From: an uncultured Mycoplasmatota bacterium
GTDB lineage: Bacteria; Bacillota_I; Bacilli_A; RF39; UBA660
Assembly (NCBI GenBank): GCA_945919295.1
Contig: CAMEJC010000003.1
Location: 1 to 49,951 of the forward strand
Length of the DNA stretch: 49,951 nucleotides
Direction of reading: 5' to 3'
Shown here: piece after piece, positions 8,155 through 15,532 of the stretch
Layout: each line of letters opens with the position of its first letter
Numbering within the stretch: the stretch's first letter is position 1
The notes under the pieces: generated by a model
What the model saw: the letters and a program-made list of their open reading frames with translations, nothing else
Database searches by the model: none
Told to the model about the DNA's origin: nothing
Program-made: the position numbers and the translations under genes

Positions 8155-9065
8155 AATGGTCATTTACAGGAGTAGGATTAATTGTCTTTGGTTTAATTGG
8201 ATTAACCATTATCATGCTCTTTGAACAAATAACTACTAGTAATGAAAATGATTATTACTTACTAAAAGAAATAACAAATGCTGCGATGGTTGATTCAATA
8301 GATATTGCTTATTATCGTGAAACTGGTGATTTAAAGATAGTAAGAGAAAAATTCGTTGAAAATTTCACAAGAAGATATTCTGAATCAACATTATTTATTG
8401 GAACAAGTTATGTAATTTCCTTTTATGATATTATGGAAGTTCCACCAAAAGTTACAGTATTAATAGATACCGGTCTTGGACAATATCGTATTTTTAATGA
8501 TGTTGATAATTACAATGTTCAAAATACCTTAACAGGAATTTTAGAGTATGTTGGAGAAAAAACCAAAACTACTATCAGTAATATAGAAAATAATGATAAT
8601 GTATATACTACTAAAGAACTCAAAAAAATTTATTATTCAATGCCAAAAGTGAATAATAAAGGTGTAGTAACAGTTAACCAGCCAATAAATCTTCCAAAAG
8701 AATTAGAACAAAGTAATATCAAAATTACTAAATTAGAAATAGAATCAGAAGGAGCTACAAATAAATTAGAAGATATATTAATGGCAAGATTGTTACGCGA
8801 TATTGATTGGGCTAAAGCGTCAAGTGGTGAAATTCCAACTAATTATTATACTGAAATTGATACAAGTGAATATGCAAACCAATGTACCGTGAAGAATATA
8901 GCATACTATGATTGTAATACTGGAAAAGGAACGAAAAAAGATGGCATGTGTACTGAAAAATATAAAGATAAAATTTGGATATATTGGGATGGAACAAGCC
9001 AAATTGACAAAAATCTAGTATTAAAATTAAAGGTAACATTCGCATATGATGAATATGAATATTAA
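8151..9065 (+). CDS. Pseudopilin-like protein (TadE/TadG-like topology)
   Basis: The 304-residue protein has a very short N-terminal leader (MKWSFTG) followed by one long hydrophobic helix (about 8-26) and an extracellular domain. This is the layout of type IV/Tad pseudopilins, and Gly7 before the helix could be a prepilin peptidase site. The body contains a repeated strand-helix region and a C-terminal Cys cluster (QCTVKN, YDCNTG, GMC). It is coupled by ATGA to the 646-residue gene and followed by cpaB. Likely a minor pilin or initiator subunit; the exact class is uncertain. Confidence 0.78.
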   Translation: MKWSFTGVGLIVFGLIGLTIIMLFEQITTSNENDYYLLKEITNAAMVDSIDIAYYRETGDLKIVREKFVENFTRRYSESTLFIGTSYVISFYDIMEVPPKVTVLIDTGLGQYRIFNDVDNYNVQNTLTGILEYVGEKTKTTISNIENNDNVYTTKELKKIYYSMPKVNNKGVVTVNQPINLPKELEQSNIKITKLEIESEGATNKLEDILMARLLRDIDWAKASSGEIPTNYYTEIDTSEYANQCTVKNIAYYDCNTGKGTKKDGMCTEKYKDKIWIYWDGTSQIDKNLVLKLKVTFAYDEYEY

Positions 9066-9100
9066 ATTAAGAAGAGTTTAAATAAAAAGGAGGAAAAAAT

Positions 9101-9946
9101 ATGAATAATTTAAAAGCTTCTATGAAGAAATTTCTTGGTAACAAAAATACAGTTACCATATTAGGGGTAATATTATGTTTAGTAATATTATATATTGGTT
9201 ATAATTATCGTATCAACTCTAAAGTTGAATTAGTTCAAGTACCTTATGCTAAAGAGACAATCCAACCAAGGACTTATATCACTCAAAGTATGATTGGTAC
9301 TATGAATGTTCCAAAATCATTTTTGGTAGGTAAATATTATACAAGAACTGAAAATATTGTTGGTAAATATTCAAATTACAATACAATAATTGCAGAAGGT
9401 AGTCTTTTCTACACTGATCTTGTTGTTTCTAAAGAAGATTTACCAGATTCAGCATTTCAAGATGTACCAGAAGGATACACTGTTATTAACTATCCTGTTA
9501 CTTTAGCAAGTACTTATGCTAATTCAATGGCACCAGGTAGTTATATTAATATTTATTATAAATCATTAAATGATAATGGTGAAATAATGTTTGGTAAATT
9601 TATTAGTAATATAAAGGTATTAGATGTAAAAGATTCATCAGGTCAACATGTTTTTGAAAATAGTGAAGAAACAAGAACGCCTGCTTATATGTTATTTGCA
9701 GTTCCTGAAGAAACCCATTTACTTCTTAGAAAAGCTTTATATCTAGATGAATACGATGTTGAATTAATATTAATACCAAATACTGCCACTTTAACAGATG
9801 AAGATAAAAATACTGTTAGAGTAAGTAGTGATGATATTGAAAACTTCATTAATTCAAAAACAGTATTTGTTTCAGTAAATGATTTACCTGAAGTTGAAGA
9901 TAAAGTAAAAGAACAAAATGAAGACAATACTACCAATAATCAATAA
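9101..9946 (+). CDS. cpaB: CpaB/RcpC-like Flp pilus assembly protein (SAF domain)
   Basis: The 281-residue protein has an N-terminal helix (about 18-36) followed by a SAF-type domain. The motif run VPYAKETIQPRTYITQSMI, then VGKYSNYNTIIAEGSLF, is typical of CpaB. The second half is a beta-rich domain (YTVINYPVTLA... GSYINIYY) as in Firmicute CpaB proteins. It is an envelope component of Tad pilus machines, though its role in Gram-positives is less clear. The C-terminal tail is acidic/Asn-rich. Strong SD AAGGAGG; next gene cpaF begins 25 bases later. Confidence 0.88.
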   Translation: MNNLKASMKKFLGNKNTVTILGVILCLVILYIGYNYRINSKVELVQVPYAKETIQPRTYITQSMIGTMNVPKSFLVGKYYTRTENIVGKYSNYNTIIAEGSLFYTDLVVSKEDLPDSAFQDVPEGYTVINYPVTLASTYANSMAPGSYINIYYKSLNDNGEIMFGKFISNIKVLDVKDSSGQHVFENSEETRTPAYMLFAVPEETHLLLRKALYLDEYDVELILIPNTATLTDEDKNTVRVSSDDIENFINSKTVFVSVNDLPEVEDKVKEQNEDNTTNNQ

Positions 9947-9971
9947 AGAATAAAATAAGGAGGGGAAAAGT

Positions 9972-11294
9972 ATGGATGAAATGTTTACACAAATTGATTT
10001 TGGTCCATTAAAACCATTCCTTGAGAATGATGACGTAACTGATATATCATACAGTAATGGTGGACAAGTTTGGTTAAAGACATTATCACAAGGTGTATAT
10101 CGAGTTGAAAATACTGGAATAGATAATCCTTTAATGGAAAAAATAGCCTTTCAATGTGCCAATTCAATGGGTAAATCATTCAATATGGCCAATCCATTCC
10201 TCGATGCAGAATCTGCTGAACTTCGTATGAACTTTGTGCATGATTCTATTGCTAAAAATGGAATAGCTTGTCTAATAAGAAAAACACCAGCTAAAATAAG
10301 ATTAGAAAAAGAAAAAATAATTGCGGAAGATTATATTAGACTAAATATTCATGATTTTCTACTTAAGTGTGTTGAAGGACACTGTAATATTATAGTAAGT
10401 GGAGAAACAGGTTCAGGAAAAACAGAGTTTGTTAAGTATTTAGCGGCTCATACAAAAGAAAATGAAAAACTAATAACCATTGAAGATACTCTTGAATTAC
10501 ACTTAGATCGAATCTTTCCCCATCGTGATATTGTTGCTATGAAAACCAATAATATTGCCTCATATTCTGATGTATTAGTAACATGTATGAGACAAAATCC
10601 AAGATGGATCCTACTTTCCGAAGTAAGATCAGCTGAAGCTGTTATGGCAGTTCGTAACTCGATATCATCAGGACATAATATTTTATCGACAATTCATGCT
10701 GATAAAGCCGAATCAATACCAAGTAGAATGTATAGCTTACTTGAAACAAATCAAGATGTAGGTCAATTTCTAGCTACCATTCATAGATATGTTCAATTAG
10801 GTGTACATATCAAAGGATATTATAGTCAAAAATATAAAAGATTTCATAGAGAAGTATCTGAAGTAGTAGAGTTTTATGTTACTGAAGATAATAAAGCCGA
10901 ATATAAAATTCTTTATAAAAAGACTCCTGATGGACATGAAACAATTGCTAATCCAACTAAGTATCTAATTGGATATTTAGAAAGTCAGGGTGTTATCATG
11001 CCAAATGATATTCTTGTAAAAGAACAGTTTCATGAACAAACTACTAATAATAACTTAAGAGAAAACAACTTTGTAGTAGACAATAGTGGTCAAAGTATTA
11101 TGTCTAATGTTCGAAGTAACATTACACCTAATAATATTGAAAGACAAAATATAAATCAAAGTACTTTGATTAATAATCAGAATCTTGTTAATAATCAAAG
11201 TCAAATAAATAATAATATACCAAATATTTATGCTAACAATCCAAATATACCTAAAGAAGTAAATATGACTAGCATAAATAATGGATTGCAGTAA
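9972..11294 (+). CDS. cpaF: CpaF/TadA secretion ATPase
   Basis: This is the hexameric VirB11-family ATPase that powers Tad pilus assembly (440 aa). The Walker A GETGSGKT lies at about residues 143-150. It is followed by the Asp-box region ITIEDTLEL, Walker B-like ILLSEVRS and the His box STIHAD. The N-terminal domain (residues 1-120) has the usual sensor fold (NPFLDAESAELRMNFV). Unusually, the last roughly 95 residues are an Asn/Gln-rich low-complexity tail beyond the normal ATPase end. It is the only VirB11-type ATPase in the window, next to both the Tad and T4SS operons. Confidence 0.95.
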   Translation: MDEMFTQIDFGPLKPFLENDDVTDISYSNGGQVWLKTLSQGVYRVENTGIDNPLMEKIAFQCANSMGKSFNMANPFLDAESAELRMNFVHDSIAKNGIACLIRKTPAKIRLEKEKIIAEDYIRLNIHDFLLKCVEGHCNIIVSGETGSGKTEFVKYLAAHTKENEKLITIEDTLELHLDRIFPHRDIVAMKTNNIASYSDVLVTCMRQNPRWILLSEVRSAEAVMAVRNSISSGHNILSTIHADKAESIPSRMYSLLETNQDVGQFLATIHRYVQLGVHIKGYYSQKYKRFHREVSEVVEFYVTEDNKAEYKILYKKTPDGHETIANPTKYLIGYLESQGVIMPNDILVKEQFHEQTTNNNLRENNFVVDNSGQSIMSNVRSNITPNNIERQNINQSTLINNQNLVNNQSQINNNIPNIYANNPNIPKEVNMTSINNGLQ

Positions 11295-11309
11295 AAGGTA
11301 GGTGAAATA

Positions 11310-12203
11310 ATGGAAATAATTTTAATAGGACTAATTATTGTATTTATAGTTTCTTATCGAACAAAAAAAGGTGAATCAGTATATAAATTTATTTCTGAAC
11401 AAGCTGTAAATACTTATAAAAAAATAGAACCATATTCTTTTAAAATAATGCGAGAAAAAGTAAAAGAATTAGGATTAGAATATACTCCTAGACAATATTT
11501 ATTTCAAATCGTAGCATTTGCTGGATTAGCGGGAGGAATTAGTTATCTATATTTTTATAATTTACTTATATCAATAGTCTATGCCATAATCGCAGTATCA
11601 TTTATTCCATATATAACTTATCTAAGATGTAAAAGACAATATAGTGAATATATATTTGAACAAGTACAAGTATATTGTACTAATACCATAATGGAATTTG
11701 CTACAACTCAAGCATTTGTAAAATCACTTGAAGGAGTAGTTGCCTCTGGTATCTTAGAAGAACCACTTTTATCAGATGTAAAAACAATGATAGCCTTATC
11801 ATATGAAAAAGGAGATGTCTATGATTCCATAAAATATATGGATACCAAATATCCTTACTATATGGTAAAAAATATGCATCAATTATTCTTACAAGTAACA
11901 AAAGAAGGTGCTAAAGATACTCAAGAAACATTTGAAAATATGCTATCAGATATTGATATATTAGTCGAAGGAGTATATCGTGATAGAACAGATAGAGCAA
12001 ATTTCCATAAACAATTTTTAACTTTCGGTGTAGCTTTATATGGATTAATAGCATTAATTCAGATATTAATAAGTCAAGAAACATACATTGCTATGTTAGA
12101 TAATATAATAGTTAGATTACTAGTACATGGAATAGTAATAATAAATAGTTGTTTTCTTCTTGCTGGAGAAAAATATTACAACGAGAATGTAGGTGCTGAA
12201 TAA
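11310..12203 (+). CDS. tadB: TadB-like inner membrane platform protein
   Basis: This 297-residue protein has the type II secretion F-domain layout. An N-terminal helix and a membrane pair (about 65-105) precede a cytoplasmic helical domain (VQVYCTNTIMEFATTQAFVKSLEGV, MHQLFLQVTKEGAKDTQETFENM). Two C-terminal helices span about 230-290. TadB with TadC forms the platform through which pilin is assembled. It lies directly after cpaF, and its stop overlaps the tadC start (TAATG). Confidence 0.86.
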   Translation: MEIILIGLIIVFIVSYRTKKGESVYKFISEQAVNTYKKIEPYSFKIMREKVKELGLEYTPRQYLFQIVAFAGLAGGISYLYFYNLLISIVYAIIAVSFIPYITYLRCKRQYSEYIFEQVQVYCTNTIMEFATTQAFVKSLEGVVASGILEEPLLSDVKTMIALSYEKGDVYDSIKYMDTKYPYYMVKNMHQLFLQVTKEGAKDTQETFENMLSDIDILVEGVYRDRTDRANFHKQFLTFGVALYGLIALIQILISQETYIAMLDNIIVRLLVHGIVIINSCFLLAGEKYYNENVGAE

Positions 12204-13000
12204 TGTTTATAGAAATGTTAATTATAGCCATAATAGTAATATACATCTTCGTTGTAAATGGTAAAATAAACACTAATGGTATACTAAATAATAATAGTAA
12301 ATTATGTAATTTACTAAAAGAAAAAGATTACGATTTTCTACTTATTGCTAAATATGGTGATCGAGTATATGATCCTAATGAAGTATTTATGAAAAGAGTA
12401 AGAAATGGCATTTTAACATTCGCAGCTTTAGTATTTCTTTTCATAACAAAAATGAGTTACTTAGGATTAATAATAGCCCTAGTAATAGCCTTTTTAGTAT
12501 ATAAAAATCAGTATTTAAGTTTAAAAAAATGGTATAGACAGCATTTAAATTACATTGATTCATTATTACCATATTATCTTAAAACATTAGAAGTTTTAAT
12601 TCATCACTATACAGTACCAGTAGCAATAGCAAAAAGTATAGATGATGCTCCTGAAGTATTTAAACCAGGGTTAAAGCGTATGATTGAAAAAATAGAATCA
12701 GGAGATTCTTCAATAGATCCATATATGGATTTTGCCAATGAATATCCTGTAAGAGATTCAATGCGTATGATGAGATTATTATATCGATTAGGACTTGGAG
12801 AGCAAGAAAAGAAACATCAGCAATTAGTTTCATTTTCAAAATCAGTATCATCTCTTCAAGCAAAAGCAAGAGAACAAAAATATCAAGCTAGATTAAATGC
12901 AATGGAAAGAAGAACAATGATTATGATGTGTGTAACAGGATTTGGTTCTCTTGGATTACTATTGATTTCAATATTTATGTTAATGGGAAATATGATGTAA
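12203..13000 (+). CDS. tadC: TadC-like inner membrane platform protein
   Basis: This 265-residue partner of TadB has an N-terminal helix and a central membrane pair (about 70-105). The cytoplasmic F-domain includes YIDSLLPYYLKTLEVL, YPVRDSMRMMRLLYRLGLG and the Lys/Arg-rich QAKAREQKYQARLNAMERR. A final helix spans about 238-260. The arrangement cpaF-tadB-tadC-pilin matches Tad loci. It overlaps the previous stop by one base. Confidence 0.86.
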   Translation: MFIEMLIIAIIVIYIFVVNGKINTNGILNNNSKLCNLLKEKDYDFLLIAKYGDRVYDPNEVFMKRVRNGILTFAALVFLFITKMSYLGLIIALVIAFLVYKNQYLSLKKWYRQHLNYIDSLLPYYLKTLEVLIHHYTVPVAIAKSIDDAPEVFKPGLKRMIEKIESGDSSIDPYMDFANEYPVRDSMRMMRLLYRLGLGEQEKKHQQLVSFSKSVSSLQAKAREQKYQARLNAMERRTMIMMCVTGFGSLGLLLISIFMLMGNMM

Positions 13001-13058
13001 ATATTTGAAATATATAAAAAAGAATAAAAAAATAATATATGAAAGAAGGTGAAAAGTA

Positions 13059-13247
13059 ATGAAAGAAGCAACAGGTGAAGTATCAATGACTGTAATTGTT
13101 ATTGTAGCAGTAGCAGTAATTGGAGGTATCTTAGCAGCATTATGGCCAAAAATAACTACTTGGATAAATAATGCTTGGGGAGGTAATGCAGATAATTACT
13201 GTCCAGCAGGACAAACTTGGGATGAAACAGCCGGAGCATGTAAATAA
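13059..13247 (+). CDS. Small Flp-type pilin
   Basis: The 62-residue product fits the major Flp/Tad pilin. It has a short charged leader MKEATG, then a hydrophobic helix (about 9-30, VIVIVAVAVIGGILAALW), then a small extracellular tail with two cysteines in CPAGQTWDETAGACK that could close a loop. The leader resembles that of the next gene (MREAFGG), pointing to a shared prepilin peptidase site after Gly6. It has a good SD (GAAGGTG) and lies just after tadC, the classic position. No prepilin peptidase gene is in this window. Confidence 0.85.
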   Translation: MKEATGEVSMTVIVIVAVAVIGGILAALWPKITTWINNAWGGNADNYCPAGQTWDETAGACK

Positions 13248-13271
13248 TTAAAACAAAGTAGGTGATAAATA

Positions 13272-13721
13272 ATGAGAGAAGCATTTGGTGGAACTTTTAC
13301 AATTCAATTAATATTAGTATTCTTAGCTATTTATATAGCTTTTATAGCGGTAGCTTTAAACTATGCTAAAGCATTTAGAGTAAAGAATCAAATAATCAAT
13401 TTAATAGAACAAAATGAAGGAATAGAAGACACAGAATGGACAGATCAAAGTGGAGTAATAGGTAAAATAAATACCTATTTAGGACAAATGAGTTATTATG
13501 TTGATTTAAATAAAATATCAAATAATAATAATAATAATAATTTACATTGCTATGAAAAGGGATATTGTATTGAAGAATATAGTTTAAACAGTACTGATGG
13601 AATAGATAGCGTATATTACAAAGTAACAACATATGTAAAGATAGATTTACAAGTATTTCGTCTAAACTTTACTATTCCAATAACAGGAGAAACACGTAAA
13701 ATAGAAAGGATTACTAATTAA
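13272..13721 (+). CDS. TadE-like pseudopilin
   Basis: The 149-residue protein has a short leader MREAFGG followed by a long hydrophobic helix (about 8-28). A polar extracellular domain follows with a poly-Asn stretch and two Cys (HCYEKGYCIEEY). This is the architecture of TadE/TadF pseudopilins, minor pilus subunits. The AAT-repeat encoding the Asn run (about 13516-13540) is a simple repeat that could vary in length. SD AGGTG; the next gene starts 2 bases after the stop. Confidence 0.82.
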   Translation: MREAFGGTFTIQLILVFLAIYIAFIAVALNYAKAFRVKNQIINLIEQNEGIEDTEWTDQSGVIGKINTYLGQMSYYVDLNKISNNNNNNNLHCYEKGYCIEEYSLNSTDGIDSVYYKVTTYVKIDLQVFRLNFTIPITGETRKIERITN

Positions 13722-13723
13722 TA

Positions 13724-14722
13724 ATGGATACAGTCATATCAAATAAATATAGTAGTATACTTGGTTCTTTAGATATTGAAGTATCAAAAAGATTAGAAGG
13801 AGAATACGAAGTAGATGAAATAATATCTACCTTTGGTAATTATTTCTTTAACAAAATGTTTTTAGATATAACTGCTATTAAAGATTATAAAGATTTAACT
13901 AATTTACAAAAATTATCAATGAGTATCAATATGGATAAAGTAATATTACTTTTAGATAAAGATGATGCCATAAGTGATTCAAAAATATTTTTATCAAAAT
14001 TAGTTAATATGGGTATATATAATTTTACTAAAGATCCTAAAGATTTAATGTATTTATATACCAATCCTAATATTTATCGTGATGTAGCATATCTTCAAAA
14101 TATCGAAGATGATCAAAGTTCTAATAATACCAGTGCTATCTCTCAAGTATCTCCTAATAAAAAAGTATTAGGAGTAAAAAATATCACTGATTCTGCTGGT
14201 TCAACAACTCTAATATATATGCTAAAAAAAGTATTAAGTGATTATTATAGTGTTATGGCATTAGAAATAAATAAAAGAGATTTAACTTATTTCAAAGATA
14301 AAGATACTCTTACTGTTAAAGAAGATGAAATCGATACTGTTATATCAAAATATAGTAGTGTAGATATATTTTTATTAGATCTAAATAAATATAATAAAGA
14401 ATATATATGTACCGATGTATTATATTTAATAGAACCAACTACTTTAAAATTAAATAAACTATCTTTAATTAATCCTAAAGTATTTGGAGAATTAAAAGGA
14501 AAAAAAGTAGTACTTAATAAAAGTCTATTAAATGAAGATGAAATAGCAGATTTTGAGGTTGAATCTGATTTAAAAGTTTATTATAACATGCCACCATTAA
14601 ATGATAAAAAAGATAATAGTAATATCATTTTACCATTACTAGAGAAATTAGGCTATGTTAAAGCTGTTGAAACAGAAGAAGAGAAAACTAAAAAAAACAG
14701 ATTATTTGATTGGTTCAAATAA
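13724..14722 (+). CDS. TadZ/CpaE-like protein with degenerate P-loop
   Basis: This is the last gene of the Tad operon (332 aa). Residues 1-125 resemble the atypical receiver domain of CpaE/TadZ. From about 147 a MinD/ParA-like domain begins (KVLGVKNITDSAGSTTLIYML), but the deviant Walker A lysines are absent: TDSAGSTT stands where GGVGKTT-type sequence is expected. TadZ normally places the pilus machine in the cell, and inactive ATPase domains are known in the family. Assignment rests on position, size and this degenerate motif, so it is moderate. Confidence 0.72.
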   Translation: MDTVISNKYSSILGSLDIEVSKRLEGEYEVDEIISTFGNYFFNKMFLDITAIKDYKDLTNLQKLSMSINMDKVILLLDKDDAISDSKIFLSKLVNMGIYNFTKDPKDLMYLYTNPNIYRDVAYLQNIEDDQSSNNTSAISQVSPNKKVLGVKNITDSAGSTTLIYMLKKVLSDYYSVMALEINKRDLTYFKDKDTLTVKEDEIDTVISKYSSVDIFLLDLNKYNKEYICTDVLYLIEPTTLKLNKLSLINPKVFGELKGKKVVLNKSLLNEDEIADFEVESDLKVYYNMPPLNDKKDNSNIILPLLEKLGYVKAVETEEEKTKKNRLFDWFK

Positions 14723-14736
14723 TCTATTTTTATATT

Positions 14737-14770
14737 AAAGTCCGGTTTTGATTTCAAAAAGTCCGGTTTT
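14737..14770 (+). repeat. Duplicated AAAGTCCGGTTTT element, possible terminator
   Basis: Two copies of AAGTCCGGTTTT (14738-14749 and 14759-14770) follow the last Tad gene. The CCGG cores can pair with each other in an imperfect hairpin that runs into TTTT, so this may end the Tad operon transcript. The stem is weak, and a simple duplication is equally possible. Confidence 0.4.
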
Positions 14771-14847
14771 CTATAAAAATTGAAATAAAGTGACAAAAAT
14801 CTTGTTAATATAGTGTATAATGTAATAAGTAATGGAGGCTATATAAT

Positions 14848-14992
14848 ATGAAACTAAAAGATTATGATAAGGTAGAAAATACAAATATAGATTTTAAAGA
14901 AAAAATCGAGAGCCTCAGAAATAATTGCAAAATTATTAAATACAGGATTAATAGAAGAATCAACTTCAACTAGATATAAATTTAAAAAATAA
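14848..14992 (+). pseudogene. Relic of an AlbA_2/RecG-like DNA-binding regulator
   Basis: A TATAAT (14816-14821) and SD GGAGG precede ATG 14848. The first frame gives about 20 residues, ending in NTNIDFKEKIES, like the start of an AlbA_2 (Schlafen-like) domain. It then runs out of frame to a stop at 14971. In the next frame 14915-14992 encodes a winged-helix end (ASEIIAKLLNTGLIEES, then RYKFKK, stop). So an N-terminus and a C-terminus remain, with the middle deleted and the frame lost. This decayed gene fills the 375-base gap between the Tad and T4SS operons. Confidence 0.6.
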
Positions 14993-15042
14993 TGTTTTAA
15001 TGTAAGATAATGTAAATATTTTTGTCTTTATATCCTAAACAA

Positions 15043-15071
15043 TTGACTTTTTATCATATTTAGTGTAATAT
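15043..15071 (+). promoter_or_regulatory. Promoter of the T4SS operon
   Basis: TTGACT (15043-15048), a 17-base spacer and TAATAT (15066-15071) lie just before the SD AAGGAGG of the pilin gene at 15098. Confidence 0.6.
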
Positions 15072-15097
15072 ATAATTATAGTTTAAGGAGGAAAAAT

Positions 15098-15427
15098 ATG
15101 ACAAGTGAGATATGTGGAAGTTTAGGTCCAGTTCTAAGAATAGTAAATATAATTATCAATATAATATGGATTGGTATACCTATAATATTAATAATTTTAG
15201 GATCTATTGATTTAGGAAAGGCTGTTATATCAAGTAAAGAAGATGAGGTGAAAAAAGCTAAAAAAGCATTCATTAATAGATTAATATATGCTATTTTAGT
15301 ATTCGCAGTAGTGTGGATAGTAACATTTATTTTTGATCAAGTAGCAAAATTAGGATTAGATGATGCAGATACTGCTTCATGGAAAAGCTGCTGGAGTGAA
15401 ATTAGAAATATAAAGCCAGCATCTTAA
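15098..15427 (+). CDS. VirB2/TrbC-like pilin
   Basis: This 109-residue protein has two membrane helices (about 12-38 and 60-80) joined by a charged cytoplasmic loop (SSKEDEVKKAKK). This is the hairpin topology of VirB2/TrbC conjugal pilins. The IDLGKAVISSKED signature recurs in the truncated copy at 4689-4904 and, diverged, at the end of the protein at 15533. No long signal peptide is seen; the N-terminus carries one Cys (EICGS). It heads the T4SS operon with its own promoter and is followed by a strong terminator, which would make it more abundant than downstream gene products, as expected for a pilus subunit. Confidence 0.82.
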   Translation: MTSEICGSLGPVLRIVNIIINIIWIGIPIILIILGSIDLGKAVISSKEDEVKKAKKAFINRLIYAILVFAVVWIVTFIFDQVAKLGLDDADTASWKSCWSEIRNIKPAS

Positions 15428-15445
15428 AACAAAAAGTTTATTATT

Positions 15446-15474
15446 AAGAAATCAAAAAATGATTTCTTTTTTTG
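15446..15474 (+). terminator. Intra-operon terminator after the pilin gene
   Basis: AAGAAATCA (15446-15454) pairs perfectly with TGATTTCTT (15460-15468), with a 5-base loop and a T-tract. Leaky read-through could set pilin in excess over the downstream machine genes. Confidence 0.8.
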
Positions 15475-15532
15475 ATTTTATATGCTATAATTAAATTATA
15501 ATAAATTCTTATGCAGAATTGGAGTGAAAACC

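Noticed and set aside
13516-13540. Short AAT tandem run as a regulatory or CRISPR-like repeat
   Set aside because: It is an in-frame Asn codon run in a pseudopilin gene; no CRISPR-type spaced repeats were seen anywhere in the window.
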